From the NCBI RefSeq assembly GCF_016861695.1, contig NZ_BOLP01000011.1:1-64000 (forward strand): a stretch of 64,000 nt of DNA. Reading direction: 5' to 3'. Of this stretch, positions 34,849 through 45,107 are shown in pieces; the stretch's first letter is position 1, and each line of letters begins with the position of its first letter. The translations under genes and the position numbers were made by a program. The notes beneath the pieces were generated by a model. That model was not told the origin of the DNA, made no database searches, and saw only the letters and a program-made list of their open reading frames with translations. This DNA comes from Levilactobacillus andaensis (GTDB lineage Bacteria > Bacillota > Bacilli > Lactobacillales > Lactobacillaceae).

Positions 34849-36159
34849 TTACTCGTCGTCTTCGGCATCTTTCTTCTTGTCTTGCTTAGCGGAATCAGCA
34901 ATCAAGTCAACAGCGCTCTTGATAGCGATATCGTGCTTCAACATGTCATCAGAAAGGGCACTCCGTACGGCACTTTCTTCCATACCGTATTGGCCAGCCA
35001 AGTCCTTGACTTCAGCACTAACTTCGTCTTCCGTTGGTTCGATCTTTTCGGCTTCAACAACGGCTTCAAGAACCAGGTTAGTCTTAACCCGCTTTTCAGC
35101 ACCGTCAGTGAATTGCTTACGCAAGTCGTCTTGAGTCGTCCCAGTTAATTGGAAGTACATCTTAGGTTCGATACCTTGTTGTTGCATGTTAGCCAGGTAT
35201 TGGTCCATTTGACGATCGATATCTTCCTTGATCATGGCTTCTGGAACTTCAGCAATTTCGGCGTTGTCAACAGCTTCACTGATGGCTTCGTCTTCGATTG
35301 CGTCGTGGGCAGCAGTCGTCTTTTGTTCCTTCAAGCTATCCTTAGTCTTGGCTTGTAATTCTTCTAAGCTGTCAACTTCTTCGTCAACATCCTTAGCGAA
35401 TTCATCGTCCAATTCAGGCAATTGCTTTTCCTTAACTTCGTGGATGGTAACCTTAAAGGTTGCTTCCTTGTCACGTAAGTCTTCGGCTTGGTAATCCTTA
35501 GGGAAGGTCACCTTAACGTCAACATCTTCACCAGCCTTGTGACCAACTAATTGGTCTTCAAAGCCAGGGATGAAGGAGTTAGAACCTAATTCCAAGGAGT
35601 AGTTGTCAGCCTTACCACCGTCGAATTGTTTGCCGTCAACGTAACCGTCAAAGTCGATCACAACAGTGTCGCCCTTAGCAGCAGCTTCGTCTTCCTTCAA
35701 AACTAATTCGGCTTGTTGTTGACGTTGCTTTTCTAATTCAGCGTCAATGTCCTTTTGGTAAACTCGAGTGTTTTGCTTAGTCACGCTCAAGCCCTTGTAG
35801 TCGCCTAACTTAACTTCTGGCTTAACCGTAACAACGGCCTTCAGAACCCAAGCCTTACCCTTGTCCATGGATTCAACATCCACTTGGGGTTGGTCAACGG
35901 GTTCGATGCCGGCTTCTTTAATAGCAGCATCGTAAGCTTCTGGTAAAACAATGTTTAAAGCATCTTGGTAGAGTGCTTCTTCACCGTACATTTGGTTGAA
36001 AATTTGACGCGGTACACGGCCCTTACGGAATCCTGGAACAGCCAGGTTCTTCTTGGTCTGTTGGAAAGCTTTGTCCAAGCCTTCTTTGATCTTATCAGGA
36101 GCAATTTCAAAGGTCAGTTCGCCTTGATTAGTGCCCTTTTTTTCCCACTTTGCAGCCAT
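34849..36159 (-). CDS. tig: Trigger factor
   Basis: This 436-residue ribosome-bound chaperone and prolyl isomerase meets nascent chains at the exit tunnel. The ribosome-binding loop is [10 protein letters not shown] at about 44-53, the FKBP-type domain occupies about 150-250 ([21 protein letters not shown]), and the helical arms end in an acidic tail (KKDAEDDE). It is one unit with its own promoter and terminator, upstream of clpX. Confidence 0.97.
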   Translation of the reverse strand: MAAKWEKKGTNQGELTFEIAPDKIKEGLDKAFQQTKKNLAVPGFRKGRVPRQIFNQMYGEEALYQDALNIVLPEAYDAAIKEAGIEPVDQPQVDVESMDKGKAWVLKAVVTVKPEVKLGDYKGLSVTKQNTRVYQKDIDAELEKQRQQQAELVLKEDEAAAKGDTVVIDFDGYVDGKQFDGGKADNYSLELGSNSFIPGFEDQLVGHKAGEDVDVKVTFPKDYQAEDLRDKEATFKVTIHEVKEKQLPELDDEFAKDVDEEVDSLEELQAKTKDSLKEQKTTAAHDAIEDEAISEAVDNAEIAEVPEAMIKEDIDRQMDQYLANMQQQGIEPKMYFQLTGTTQDDLRKQFTDGAEKRVKTNLVLEAVVEAEKIEPTEDEVSAEVKDLAGQYGMEESAVRSALSDDMLKHDIAIKSAVDLIADSAKQDKKKDAEDDE

Positions 36160-36212
36160 TATTTTCCCTCCGAAATGAAAGATATTACTATTTACAATTC
36201 TATCAATTGCAT

Positions 36213-36241
36213 ACTGTATTAGTGTACCTTATGCTATCCAA
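36213..36241 (-). promoter_or_regulatory. Promoter of tig
   Basis: TTGGAT and TACAGT on the minus strand are 17 bases apart, 54 bases before the tig start. Confidence 0.55.
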
Positions 36242-36377
36242 ATTGTAAAATGGTTTTTGCCGAAAGTCCGTGAATGACGGGGGATTGTTTCGAATTTCCA
36301 GTTAAAATGGACTGAAAATGAAAGCGACCCCGGTTTCAGAAATTCTGGCCCGTTTATCACAACTGAATCATGGTAAA

Positions 36378-36411
36378 CAAAAAGGCCCGAAAAGATGAGC
36401 TTTTCGGGCCT
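36378..36411 (-). terminator. Terminator of tuf
   Basis: Perfect 12-bp stem AGGCCCGAAAAG / CTTTTCGGGCCT followed by U run on the minus strand. Confidence 0.92.
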
Positions 36412-36438
36412 CGCGGTACAATTAATTAATTAGATTAA

Positions 36439-37629
36439 TTAGTCGTCAATTTCCGTAACGGTACCGGCACCAACAGTGTGGCCACCTTCACGGACAGTGA
36501 ACTTCGTACCCTTTTCAATGGCAGCTGGTTGGATCAGTTCAACAGTGAACGTCACGTTGTCACCAGGCATAACCATTTCAACGCCATCAGGCAATTCAAT
36601 AACACCAGTGATATCAGTGGTGTGGAAGTAGAATTGTGGACGGTAGTTTGAGAAGAATGGCGTATGACGGCCACCTTCTTCTTTACTCAAGATGTAGACT
36701 TCACCCTTGAATTCCTTGTGCGTTTGGATTGAGCCTGGTTGTGCCAGAACTTGTCCACGAACAACTTGTTCACGGTTGATCCCACGGAGTAAAGCACCAA
36801 CGTTATCCCCGGCTTCACCAAGGTCCAACGTCTTACGGAACATTTCAAGACCAGTAACAGTAGTCTTCAAAACGTCGTCATGTAAACCAACGACTTCAAC
36901 TTCGTCACCGACTTTAACAGTCCCACGGTCGATACGACCAGAAGCAACAGTCCCACGACCAGTGATCGTGAAGACGTCTTCAACTGGCATCAAGAAAGGC
37001 TTGTCGTTTTCACGAACTGGAGTTGGGATGTAATCATCAACAACATCCATCAAGTGAAGGATAACCTTTTCTTGTTCTTCGTCGCCTTCGAGAGCCTTCA
37101 AAGCTGAACCGCGAATAACTGGAATATCGTCACCAGGGTAATCGTATTCAGACAACAGCTCACGAACTTCCATTTCAACTAAGTCAACCAATTCGTCATC
37201 GTCAACAAGGTCAGTCTTGTTTAAGAAGACAACGATGTATTCAACACCAACTTGGCGAGCAAGCAAAATGTGTTCACGCGTTTGTGGCATAGGGCCATCA
37301 GTAGCGGCAACAACCAAGATAGCACCGTCCATTTGGGCAGCACCAGTAATCATGTTCTTGATGTAGTCAGCATGCCCTGGGGCATCGATATGCGCATAGT
37401 GACGCTTTTCAGTTTCGTATTCAACGTGGGCAGTGTTGATCGTGATACCACGTTCACGTTCTTCTGGAGCAGCATCAATGTCAGCGTAATCTTCGGCTTT
37501 TGCTAAACCTTTGCTAGCAAGTACCTTAGTGATTGCAGCAGTCAACGTCGTTTTCCCATGGTCAATATGGCCAATAGTACCAATATTTACATGGGGTTTA
37601 GTTCTTTCATAATGTTCTTTTTCAGCCAT
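36439..37629 (-). CDS. tuf: Elongation factor Tu
   Basis: This 396-residue GTPase delivers aminoacyl-tRNA to the ribosome. Motifs are GHIDHGKTT (G1, with Ile where Val is usual), [12 protein letters not shown] (G3) and NKTDLVDD (G4), followed by the two beta-barrel domains. Codon use is strongly biased to the preferred set, as expected for one of the most abundant proteins. It is transcribed alone from a TATAAT promoter, not with fusA. Confidence 0.98.
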   Translation of the reverse strand: MAEKEHYERTKPHVNIGTIGHIDHGKTTLTAAITKVLASKGLAKAEDYADIDAAPEERERGITINTAHVEYETEKRHYAHIDAPGHADYIKNMITGAAQMDGAILVVAATDGPMPQTREHILLARQVGVEYIVVFLNKTDLVDDDELVDLVEMEVRELLSEYDYPGDDIPVIRGSALKALEGDEEQEKVILHLMDVVDDYIPTPVRENDKPFLMPVEDVFTITGRGTVASGRIDRGTVKVGDEVEVVGLHDDVLKTTVTGLEMFRKTLDLGEAGDNVGALLRGINREQVVRGQVLAQPGSIQTHKEFKGEVYILSKEEGGRHTPFFSNYRPQFYFHTTDITGVIELPDGVEMVMPGDNVTFTVELIQPAAIEKGTKFTVREGGHTVGAGTVTEIDD

Positions 37630-37702
37630 TAATGAAACCCTCCTGTATTTTATCGCAAGCGCAATTAACCTTCTAACGAAAATTAATCACCCTTTGCGTA
37701 AA

Positions 37703-37708
37703 ATTATA
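37703..37708 (-). promoter_or_regulatory. -10 element of tuf
   Basis: TATAAT on the minus strand, 74 bases before the tuf start; the -35 is weak (TTTCCC-like). Confidence 0.5.
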
Positions 37709-37809
37709 CTACTTCTTTTCGGAAAGGGAAAGCTGGAACCCTCCCAAAAAAGAATCCTTGACCAGTATATATGCTGCAGAATTATTTGTAAACTAAAAAA
37801 TCGCTGAAT

Positions 37810-38766
37810 TTACGGTTTTTCGTGTTTTTCGTCCCCAATTGCCCCAAAAAGTTCCGCCGAATAGTGATTTAATCGTTCCTGCCAGTCAGAAATTCGATTT
37901 AACTCTGTCGACGACGCTTCGGCAGGCAAAGGTAACCCTGCTAAAATTCGAACCCACAAGACCGGTTGCGTGACAACTTTGTCGATGAACGGAAAGAGCA
38001 TCATCAATTGAAGTGTCACCACCTGTTGGACATTGGCCGCCAATACCGGGTCAGTTTGTCCCAACTCGTCTTGTAGGAAATGCTGGATCTCAGCAGCCGC
38101 CTGACTCGCATTTACTGGTCGCAGATCCTTCGTCTGTACAGTGTAAACCTGATCGTCCAACCAATGCAACTGAACTGACTGGGTGGTCCGTAATCGTAAT
38201 AATTCTTCAAGCAAGGTCGCCCGCATTAAGGGGTGTAGGAACGGATCGACCAGCAAGTACTGGACGCCCTGCATGAACTGCGCCAGTGGCAATTGGCGTG
38301 CCCGTTCTAATCGTTGCCGCTGTTCGGCAAACGACACGTCTCCTAAATGATAAAATTGTTTGGCAATCACCCGTTGTGTGGTCCCTAACTCTGTCTGACT
38401 GGCCGCTTCGGCCGCTGCAATTTGTGCTAGTCCCCCGGCACGCCATGCCTGAGCAGTCGGAAGTTCACAAAATTCTCGAGCAAAAATAAATTGTTGGTTC
38501 TTTAACGCCACGTCTAGCCGTAGCTGAAAAGTTTTACCGGACTGTAAATAAATGCCATCCTGTTCAGCAGCCACCTGTTCGGCCGCCGTATATTGCTGAT
38601 CATGATACAGGCTAGCAACCAAATATTGGTTCACATCAGCCGTTTGCTGGTCCTGATACAGCCGTTCAAAGCCCGCGGCGGCTGCCGACCAGTTTTTTGC
38701 GTTAAAATCCGCCTGTGCAGCCGCAAGAGCCTTTTCGCGGGCTGCTGGACTCGTGAATTCTGACAT
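37810..38766 (-). CDS. TPR-like repeat protein of unknown function
   Basis: This 318-residue, Ala/Gln-rich helical protein has tetratricopeptide-like pairs in its first 120 residues (ALAAAQADFNAKNWSAAAAGFERLY, NQYLVASLYHDQQYTAAEQVAA), then a helical C-terminal domain without a recognised motif. Orthologue-like genes commonly sit next to RNase J2 in lactobacilli. Here it lies 68 bases downstream of rnjB with a weak hairpin between, so read-through is likely. A scaffold role is inferred from the repeats only. Confidence 0.75.
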   Translation of the reverse strand: MSEFTSPAAREKALAAAQADFNAKNWSAAAAGFERLYQDQQTADVNQYLVASLYHDQQYTAAEQVAAEQDGIYLQSGKTFQLRLDVALKNQQFIFAREFCELPTAQAWRAGGLAQIAAAEAASQTELGTTQRVIAKQFYHLGDVSFAEQRQRLERARQLPLAQFMQGVQYLLVDPFLHPLMRATLLEELLRLRTTQSVQLHWLDDQVYTVQTKDLRPVNASQAAAEIQHFLQDELGQTDPVLAANVQQVVTLQLMMLFPFIDKVVTQPVLWVRILAGLPLPAEASSTELNRISDWQERLNHYSAELFGAIGDEKHEKP

Positions 38767-38789
38767 GCCGTCTCCCCTTTTCTTTGACT

Positions 38790-38825
38790 CAAAACGGACC
38801 GAGGCCTAAATGGCTTTCGGTCCGT
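38790..38825 (-). terminator. Hairpin after rnjB
   Basis: ACGGACCGA / TCGGTCCGT stem with only a short U tract, so probably a partial terminator. Confidence 0.6.
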
Positions 38826-38834
38826 CAAATTTAA

Positions 38835-40697
38835 TTATGCTTTATCAGTTTCAGGTGTTGCTGGTTTAGGCGTCCGCCGACGCTTTCGGTTCCGGTGGGG
38901 CTTGTGTGCTGGCTTATCAGTAGCGTCCTTCTTCGGGGCTGGCTTGTCTTTAGACTTTGGTGCTTTAGTCTTTGCCTTAGTTGGTGCCGCTGGTTCAGCC
39001 GGCGTCTTTTCCTTACCAGTCGTCCGGCGATGATGCTGGTTCACTTCCATGATGACCGGCAAGATCACTGGCCGTCTGTGAGTTTGCTCGAACAGGTAAT
39101 GGCTCAAATGTTCCCGCACATCCTGCTTCAAGTGACCCCAATCAAATTCCTTATTATCCAGATTGTTTTGAACGGCCTTGCGAATAATCTGGGCGCTTTC
39201 CTGCATCAAGTCCTTGTTAGCCTTAACGTAGACGAAGCCGCGCGAAGTAATCTTAGGGTCGGCCACGATTTGTTTCTTCTTCCGATCAATCGTCACAACG
39301 GCGATAAAGATCCCGTCGTCCGCCAAAACTTTCCGATCACGTAACACGATGTTCCCAATGTCACCGACACCGATACCATCGATCATGGTGTCACTCACGT
39401 CGATACCTTCACCGAGACCCATTTCACCATTGGCATAGGTCAAAACATCGCCTTTAGCCAGGATAAAGATGTGGTCAGCCGCCATGCCTAATTCCATGGC
39501 CGCATTGGCATGCGCATTTAACAACCGGTATTCCCCCTGAATAGGAACCAGGTACTTAGGCTTTAAAAGGTTCAGCATTAACTGAAGGTCGCGCTTATAG
39601 GCGTGTCCTGATGAATTCAGTTCATCAGAAATGGCCTTAACTTCTCCACCAGCCCGGTAGATCATGTCCCGCGTCTGGGCAACCGTGGTGTCCATAGCGT
39701 GTGAAGGTGTCGTGGTGATGTAGACCAAATCGCCCTCTTGGATGTTCAGGTCTTTTTCTTGCTTGTTGGCCATCCGCTGAATTGCCTTGATTGGTTCGCC
39801 CATCTTACCCGTTTGTAAAATGACGATTTCAGATGGTGACAACTGGTCTAATTGTTCCGTAGTCACTAACAGGTCGTCATCAAAGGACAATTTCCCGAGT
39901 TTCATTGCCGTATTCACAATGGCTTCGAGGTCCTGCCCGGTCAAGCAAACCTTCCGTCCGGTCTTAGCCGCAGCATCAAAAACCTGTTGAATCCGTAGAA
40001 TGTTCGAGGCCACACAGGCAACGACAACACGGCCATCCCGGTAATGGAATGTTTCTTCAATAGATTCCGCAATTGTTTGTTCTGAGGCGTTCATCGCTGG
40101 ATTTTCGGCGTTAGCGGAGTCACTTAACACCGCCAAGACGCCAGCCTGACCAATTGATCCTAAACGGGCATAGTCGGTCTGGTAGCCGGGTTTAGCCGTT
40201 TGATCAAATTTGAAGTCCCCGGTATAAATAATCTGGCCTTCATCGGTCTTTAAGTCGATCCCCAGTGATTCTGGAATCGAGTGGGTCGTAGAGAAGAAGG
40301 AAACGACCACGTCGCCGAAGTCAATTTCCGTCTTTTCATCGATCACGTGGAAATCATCGTAATCTTTCACCTTAGGTTCGGCAGCAACGTCGATCTTCGC
40401 TAAGGCAATCGTCATTTCTGAGCCGAACACGGGGACGTTGAACTCACTTAAAAAGTAAGGGAGTGCCCCAATAGCATCGGCATGACCATGGGTTAAGAAG
40501 ACCGCAACGATTCGGTCCTTGTTCTCACGTAAGTAGGCCCAATCTGGGATGACAACGTCAATTCCCAACAACTCATTTTCCGGGTACTTCAACCCACAAT
40601 CTAAAATATAAATTCCACCGTTAACATCAACGGCATACATGTTTTTACCGTTTTCGCGAACACCGCCAAACGGGATAATCTTGATCTTTGCACTCAT
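38835..40697 (-). CDS. rnjB: Ribonuclease J2-type protein with basic C-terminal tail
   Basis: This 620-residue beta-CASP/metallo-beta-lactamase RNase is the second RNase J of the window. Its metal motif reads HGHADA (about 70-75), lacking the last His of HxHxDH, whereas rnjA keeps HGHEDH. That fits a J2-type subunit with low own activity that pairs with J1 in mRNA decay. A Lys/Pro/Ala-rich tail (about 555-620, ending in KPHRNRKRRRTPKPATPETD) is absent from rnjA and may bind RNA. A 20-codon ORF precedes it. Confidence 0.9.
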   Translation of the reverse strand: MSAKIKIIPFGGVRENGKNMYAVDVNGGIYILDCGLKYPENELLGIDVVIPDWAYLRENKDRIVAVFLTHGHADAIGALPYFLSEFNVPVFGSEMTIALAKIDVAAEPKVKDYDDFHVIDEKTEIDFGDVVVSFFSTTHSIPESLGIDLKTDEGQIIYTGDFKFDQTAKPGYQTDYARLGSIGQAGVLAVLSDSANAENPAMNASEQTIAESIEETFHYRDGRVVVACVASNILRIQQVFDAAAKTGRKVCLTGQDLEAIVNTAMKLGKLSFDDDLLVTTEQLDQLSPSEIVILQTGKMGEPIKAIQRMANKQEKDLNIQEGDLVYITTTPSHAMDTTVAQTRDMIYRAGGEVKAISDELNSSGHAYKRDLQLMLNLLKPKYLVPIQGEYRLLNAHANAAMELGMAADHIFILAKGDVLTYANGEMGLGEGIDVSDTMIDGIGVGDIGNIVLRDRKVLADDGIFIAVVTIDRKKKQIVADPKITSRGFVYVKANKDLMQESAQIIRKAVQNNLDNKEFDWGHLKQDVREHLSHYLFEQTHRRPVILPVIMEVNQHHRRTTGKEKTPAEPAAPTKAKTKAPKSKDKPAPKKDATDKPAHKPHRNRKRRRTPKPATPETDKA

Positions 40698-40731
40698 AAG
40701 TTCACCTCAAGTATATTTTGATAGTTTCAAT

Positions 40732-40794
40732 TCAATCTCTGACCAGTAGTCGATCAGCGTTTTCTTGTAGGCCAAATAGCCTAGATTCGTCCAT
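40732..40794 (-). CDS. Candidate upstream ORF of rnjB (20 aa)
   Basis: An ATG 7 bases after AGAGGAG opens MDESRLFGLQENADRLLVRD and stops 35 bases before the rnjB start, ahead of the rnjB ribosome binding site. A TAGGC / GCCTA hairpin lies inside it. The good ribosome binding site suggests translation; a regulatory role over RNase J2 synthesis is inferred. Confidence 0.4.
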   Translation of the reverse strand: MDESRLFGLQENADRLLVRD

Positions 40795-40867
40795 GATTAA
40801 ACTCCTCTTATTTTACCATACTTTGTCATTTTAAAGAACCAAGATGGCAAGCTTGCTTGAGGTAAAC

Positions 40868-40899
40868 AAAAAAGCCCATCTCCAATAAAGGAAATGGAC
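40868..40899 (-). terminator. Terminator of rpsO
   Basis: GTCCATTTCC / GGAGATGGGC stem with G-U pairs and a U run on the minus strand. Confidence 0.75.
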
Positions 40900-40915
40900 C
40901 GAGTGGCGCGGCGAA

Positions 40916-41185
40916 TTAACGACGCAGACCCAAGCTCTTAATTAATTCACGGTAACGTTGGATGTCAGTCTTCCGTAAGTAAGCTAACAAGTTACGACGG
41001 TGACCGATCTTCTTCATCAAACCACGTTGGGAATGGAAGTCCTTCCGGTGTTGTTGCATATGAACGTTGATTTCGTTGATATCAGCGGTCAAAACAGCAA
41101 CTTGGACTTCAGTAGAACCCGTGTCGCCTTCGTGACGTGCGTATTGCTTGATGATTTCGTTTTTCTTTGCTTGACTAATAGCCAT
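40916..41185 (-). CDS. rpsO: 30S ribosomal protein S15
   Basis: This 89-residue primary 16S-binding protein has the usual helices and the conserved [25 protein letters not shown] core and LIKSLGLRR end. The ATG at 41185 ([11 protein letters not shown]) follows AAGGGTGG; an ATG at 41206 precedes it and is rejected. It is monocistronic here, separate from pnp. Confidence 0.97.
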   Translation of the reverse strand: MAISQAKKNEIIKQYARHEGDTGSTEVQVAVLTADINEINVHMQQHRKDFHSQRGLMKKIGHRRNLLAYLRKTDIQRYRELIKSLGLRR

Positions 41186-41232
41186 GGTAAATATACCACC
41201 CTTCAATATAAGTGCCCGAAACTGAGTAAGTC

Positions 41233-41245
41233 GGCGGTGGCCGCC
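41233..41245 (-). promoter_or_regulatory. Possible rpsO leader hairpin
   Basis: GGCGG / CCGCC arms around three bases in the rpsO 5' leader. S15 commonly represses its own mRNA through leader structures, but no specific S15 motif was confirmed. Confidence 0.25.
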
Positions 41246-41462
41246 AGATAAACTAAGTTAAGGGTTTGTGCTTAGCACAGTTATCTATCATACGGGAGTC
41301 ACGTTTAAATAGCAAGTGTTTTCGCTACATTGCCTATCAAGTAAAATTACTTTACATTTATCGTGCTAACCTATTGCATTCACCCCGTGGCTTCTGTATA
41401 ATAACATACGTTGAAATTAAGATTTCCGGTACTAGGATTTCTCATTCGGAGGTGAAATTTTC

Positions 41463-41717
41463 ATGCCAATTATCAAATCAGCAATCGAACGTGCAAAGAC
41501 GAACGTCAAGGCAAACGAACGTAACTCAGCTCAACTGAGTACGATGCGTACTGCCGTTAAGCGTTTCGAACAAGCCAAGACGGCTGGCGCCGACAACGCA
41601 GAAGAATTATTCCGCGCTGCTAGTGCTGCAGTTGACAAGGCCGCTTCAAAGGGCTTAATCAAGCGCAACAAGGCTGCTCGTGACAAGTCACGGATGGCTG
41701 CACGTTTAGCTAAGTAA
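41463..41717 (+). CDS. rpsT: 30S ribosomal protein S20
   Basis: This 84-residue, Lys/Ala-rich helical protein binds 16S rRNA in the body of the small subunit ([20 protein letters not shown].., ending [12 protein letters not shown]). It has a TCGGAGGTG ribosome binding site and a strong terminator, and is divergent from rpsO. Confidence 0.97.
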   Translation: MPIIKSAIERAKTNVKANERNSAQLSTMRTAVKRFEQAKTAGADNAEELFRAASAAVDKAASKGLIKRNKAARDKSRMAARLAK

Positions 41718-41749
41718 TCAATTAATCAACTCGATTAGATGATGCAATC

Positions 41750-41786
41750 AGGGGGTCGACCATGAATTTGGTCGACCCCCTTTTTT
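41750..41786 (+). terminator. Terminator of rpsT
   Basis: Near-perfect stem AGGGGGTCGACCA / TGGTCGACCCCCT followed by TTTTTT. Confidence 0.95.
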
Positions 41787-41800
41787 GTCTCATTTTAAAT

Positions 41801-42835
41801 TTAAGCCGGGACCCGGTAGCCCGCAAACTGCGTCATGAACAACGAAAAGAGTATTTCAGGCGCCATCGCCGTCGATTTCATCTGGCGCTCAACCTGAAAT
41901 AAACCTAGATATGCCCGATTCAAGTCGGTCAATTTGAAACGACGATGCATCTGCAGCGCCAACTTGATTCGATACGGGTGAACCTTTAACTCACTTGCTA
42001 AGCGACCTTGACTGAACCCCTGCTTGGCTAACACCTTGGTTTGGATCAGCAGACGGAATTGCCCCTGCAAGATGGCATTGATCTTCAATGGTTCCTCTTT
42101 GGCCTGCAGGAGCTCCCTGTAGAGCGTCACCGCACCGGCCGTATCCTTAGCCAACACCTTATTCACCAGGTCAAAAACATTTTGCGTCAACGTCTGCGTC
42201 ACCAGACCGGCGACTGCCGCCATATCGATTGTCTTTTCGGGATGGGTAAATAATTCCAACTTAGGCAGCTCACTCATCATTAGGGTCAGATTCGCATCAG
42301 TGCGCTGAATCAGCTCATTTAAAGCCGCTGGTGCCATACTGTATCCATCCTGCTTCAGTTGATCATTAATGAACTGGCGGACGTCACGTTCCGAAAAATT
42401 GCCGATTTCAATGGCAGTCGCCACCTTTTTCAGCTGCTTGACCACTTTTTTACGACCGTCTAACTTTTCATACGGTGCAAAGAAGACCAGCACCGTGCTG
42501 TCCATTGGTGCCCCCAGGTACGTCTGCAAGCTGTCGATATCGTGTTCGACCTTCTGTTTCTTCGTCTCCCCCGTTAAAAACTGGGGGTTATCAATACAAA
42601 CGACGCGGCGCTCACCAAAGAACGGTGCCGCCATGGCATCATCCAAGGCCACCGCTAATGGCACGGTATCCATGTCATAGCTCGCAAAGTTCATCGTCTG
42701 TTCATCGACCGGTACACTAGCCTTGAAGCCCGTCTTGAGCCGCCGTTGTAAATAATCCGCCTGACCTAAGATCAGATAGACGTTAGCCAAGTGTCCGCCC
42801 GTCGCTAACGTTTTTAAAAGTTCATTGATTGTCAC
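41801..42835 (-). CDS. holA: DNA polymerase III delta subunit
   Basis: This 344-residue clamp-loader subunit opens the beta clamp. It shows the AAA+-like layout without a functional Walker motif: VYLILGQADYLQRRLK, MNFASYDMD, VVCIDNPQFL, and the C-terminal helical domain (LLIQTKVLAKQGFSQGRLASEL..LTDLNRAYLGLFQVERQMKS, quoted in part). The GTG at 42835, 7 bases after GAAGGGG, is preferred to the ATG at 42841, which nearly abuts it. It overlaps the end of comEC by 14 bases, and rpsT is its usual convergent neighbour. Confidence 0.92.
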   Translation of the reverse strand: MTINELLKTLATGGHLANVYLILGQADYLQRRLKTGFKASVPVDEQTMNFASYDMDTVPLAVALDDAMAAPFFGERRVVCIDNPQFLTGETKKQKVEHDIDSLQTYLGAPMDSTVLVFFAPYEKLDGRKKVVKQLKKVATAIEIGNFSERDVRQFINDQLKQDGYSMAPAALNELIQRTDANLTLMMSELPKLELFTHPEKTIDMAAVAGLVTQTLTQNVFDLVNKVLAKDTAGAVTLYRELLQAKEEPLKINAILQGQFRLLIQTKVLAKQGFSQGRLASELKVHPYRIKLALQMHRRFKLTDLNRAYLGLFQVERQMKSTAMAPEILFSLFMTQFAGYRVPA

Positions 42836-45107
42836 GAGCATACCCCTTCGAAATTAATTTTGTTTGCCAAATCCCTGATCGACCACTGGTATACACATAG
42901 CGAATCATCCCACTCATCTGAGTGTTCATTGCCGGCACAGCCGCTTGGTGAAGTGTTGCCAAGGTCTCCGGATTCGGATGACCATACCGGTTCTGCCGGC
43001 CAGCCGAAATTATCGCTAGGCGGGGCCGTAATTGCGCAACAAATGCCGGCGCCGTAGCTGTCTTGCTACCATGATGTCCTAATTTTAACACGTCAGTCCG
43101 TAGTTGCGGGGCCGCCGACATAATTTTCTGTTCGCCTGCCCGGTCCAAATCACCCATAAACATAAAATTCAGGCGACCGAAAGCTCCCTGCAGAGCTAGT
43201 GAGCCAGAATTATCCGCCGGCCCAGCTGTAAACGGATGCAAGACGCGCAGACCAACTGGACTCCCAACCTGAATCGGCTGAACATGCACCGGCGTCGCAC
43301 TATTTGCTAACAGTCGCGCCCATCCCGGTTCCTGCTCCATCCCTGCTGGAACCAATATCCGTTTCACGCGCAGATCCCGCAAGAATGCCGGCAGGTCGCC
43401 AATGTGGTCTGCATCGTGGTGGGTCAGGTACACGTCATCCACGTGGTCAATACCACGACTCTTTAAGTAATTAATGCTCGTCCGTTCTGCATTATAGGTC
43501 GTCGGTGGCGCGACGGCCCATTTCGGCTGGGGGAAGGCCAGTCGCCCACCCGTGTCAATCAGCGAGATGTGACGGTTAAACGGTTCTCGAATCAAAATAC
43601 TGTCGCCCTGACCGACGTCAAAATAGGCAACTTCCCCCGTCAAGGGATAATGAATCGCGCCGTACATCACCATATAACTGACCGCAAGTAGCCGTAACCA
43701 CCGACGTCTTTTTCCTGCTGGTCGACTAAACAACCACCACGTTCCCCCAACCCAAAACCATGCGACCCACCACATTGGCCGCCCAAATAACACATTTCCC
43801 GGCAACTGCCCGACCCACTGCAGCCCCGTATCAATACCACCTAGTACCTGCGCACACCCTCGGCTAAGTGCTGGTAACCAAGCAAAACTGATTGTCCCAA
43901 TTAGAGTGACCGGTAAAATAACCACTGGAAATAAAGGGACCACAATCCAATTTGCCAGTAACGTCAGACTGTGCCACTGAAAAACACCCGTTAACAGGCT
44001 GGGTAAGCCGAGGAGGGTCAAACCTGCCTGACGCCACCACCAAGTCTCCGTACGGAGCAAAATAAGCGCTAGAGACAAGCCATAACTCAACTGACCGCCT
44101 AGTTCAAACAGGAGGCCTGGATTCAGCCACAAGCCGACCACCAGGGCCACTGCCCACGTATCTAACGTACTCAGGTGAAACGCACACCGTTTGCCCGCCA
44201 ACTGTAGGCCGCGCATCAGACAAGCACGCAGGACGCCACTACTCGCACCAGCTAAGATCCAGTACCCCGGCAAACTGAGCAGGAGTAACCACTCCCAATG
44301 TTCCCGTTGTAACCGTAAGTGGACTAATACCCATTCCACGGCCGTCAATAACAACGCCACGTGAAGCCCAGAAATCGCAAACAAATGCAGCAATCCCAGT
44401 CGTTGCATCCCCTGCAATTCCAGCATTGACTCCGCTGCTTTGGCGCCCGGTAACAGGCCTAATGCATAAACTTTTAGCGCTCCCGGCAACTGTTCACAAT
44501 AGCGAATCAATTGGGCCCGCCGTGCATGCCACCAATCGCTAAACCATTGCCACCAATGATGCGGTGCCGGCATACGACTGGTCAAAGTGGTCACCTTAAT
44601 TTCGGTCACTACCTGGCGATGCCGCCAATAGGCCGCCGAATCGAATTGATTGAAGTTCGTCGCAGGCAACAACCGCTGCTGTTGGCCTGTAATCTGCCAG
44701 ATTTCAGCCCGCGAAATTCGTTGTAACTCCCGTAGTTGGCCCGCCGATGTCAACCGACCGTGAATCGTCACCCGCTCGCCGTTGCTCACCTTAGTGGCAG
44801 TCAAATAGTACATGGCACCACGACTCATAACCGCATCCGGTTGGACCCGCACGGCCAGCTCGGTCGCCTGGGCGGGGGCCAATAACGGTAGCTGACGATG
44901 AATAAGTCGTTGCTCATTGCCCCATAAATGTACGCCAAAAATCAGCAAGCACCCGAGCGCAATCATCAAGGTCACCCGATTGCCTAACCGCATGATGCGC
45001 ATGATCATCACCGCTAGCAGTACTAGACCGCCCCAAAGATGGCCGCCCACACTGACACTAACGGCCGCAATGCTAAGGCTAATAAAGAAAAAGTGGTTTG
45101 CTGCCAC
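42822..45107 (-). CDS. comEC: Competence protein ComEC/Rec2 (DNA uptake channel)
   Basis: This 761-residue membrane protein should form the channel for single-stranded DNA uptake. It has an N-terminal OB-like domain, the multi-helix competence domain (LLHLFAISGLHVALLLTAVE, about 240; then about ten helices), and a C-terminal metallo-beta-lactamase-like domain with LTHHDADHIGDLP and GHHGSK. The GTG start overlaps the comEB stop by one base (TAGTG). All three comE genes look intact, so uptake capacity is plausible, although natural competence in such hosts is rarely shown. Confidence 0.95.
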   Translation of the reverse strand: MAANHFFFISLSIAAVSVSVGGHLWGGLVLLAVMIMRIMRLGNRVTLMIALGCLLIFGVHLWGNEQRLIHRQLPLLAPAQATELAVRVQPDAVMSRGAMYYLTATKVSNGERVTIHGRLTSAGQLRELQRISRAEIWQITGQQQRLLPATNFNQFDSAAYWRHRQVVTEIKVTTLTSRMPAPHHWWQWFSDWWHARRAQLIRYCEQLPGALKVYALGLLPGAKAAESMLELQGMQRLGLLHLFAISGLHVALLLTAVEWVLVHLRLQREHWEWLLLLSLPGYWILAGASSGVLRACLMRGLQLAGKRCAFHLSTLDTWAVALVVGLWLNPGLLFELGGQLSYGLSLALILLRTETWWWRQAGLTLLGLPSLLTGVFQWHSLTLLANWIVVPLFPVVILPVTLIGTISFAWLPALSRGCAQVLGGIDTGLQWVGQLPGNVLFGRPMWWVAWFWVGGTWWLFSRPAGKRRRWLRLLAVSYMVMYGAIHYPLTGEVAYFDVGQGDSILIREPFNRHISLIDTGGRLAFPQPKWAVAPPTTYNAERTSINYLKSRGIDHVDDVYLTHHDADHIGDLPAFLRDLRVKRILVPAGMEQEPGWARLLANSATPVHVQPIQVGSPVGLRVLHPFTAGPADNSGSLALQGAFGRLNFMFMGDLDRAGEQKIMSAAPQLRTDVLKLGHHGSKTATAPAFVAQLRPRLAIISAGRQNRYGHPNPETLATLHQAAVPAMNTQMSGMIRYVYTSGRSGIWQTKLISKGYARDNQ

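Noticed and set aside
41266-41538. 90-codon frame overlapping the start of rpsT
   Set aside because: It covers the divergent rpsO/rpsT promoter region and overlaps rpsT in another frame, with no ribosome binding site.
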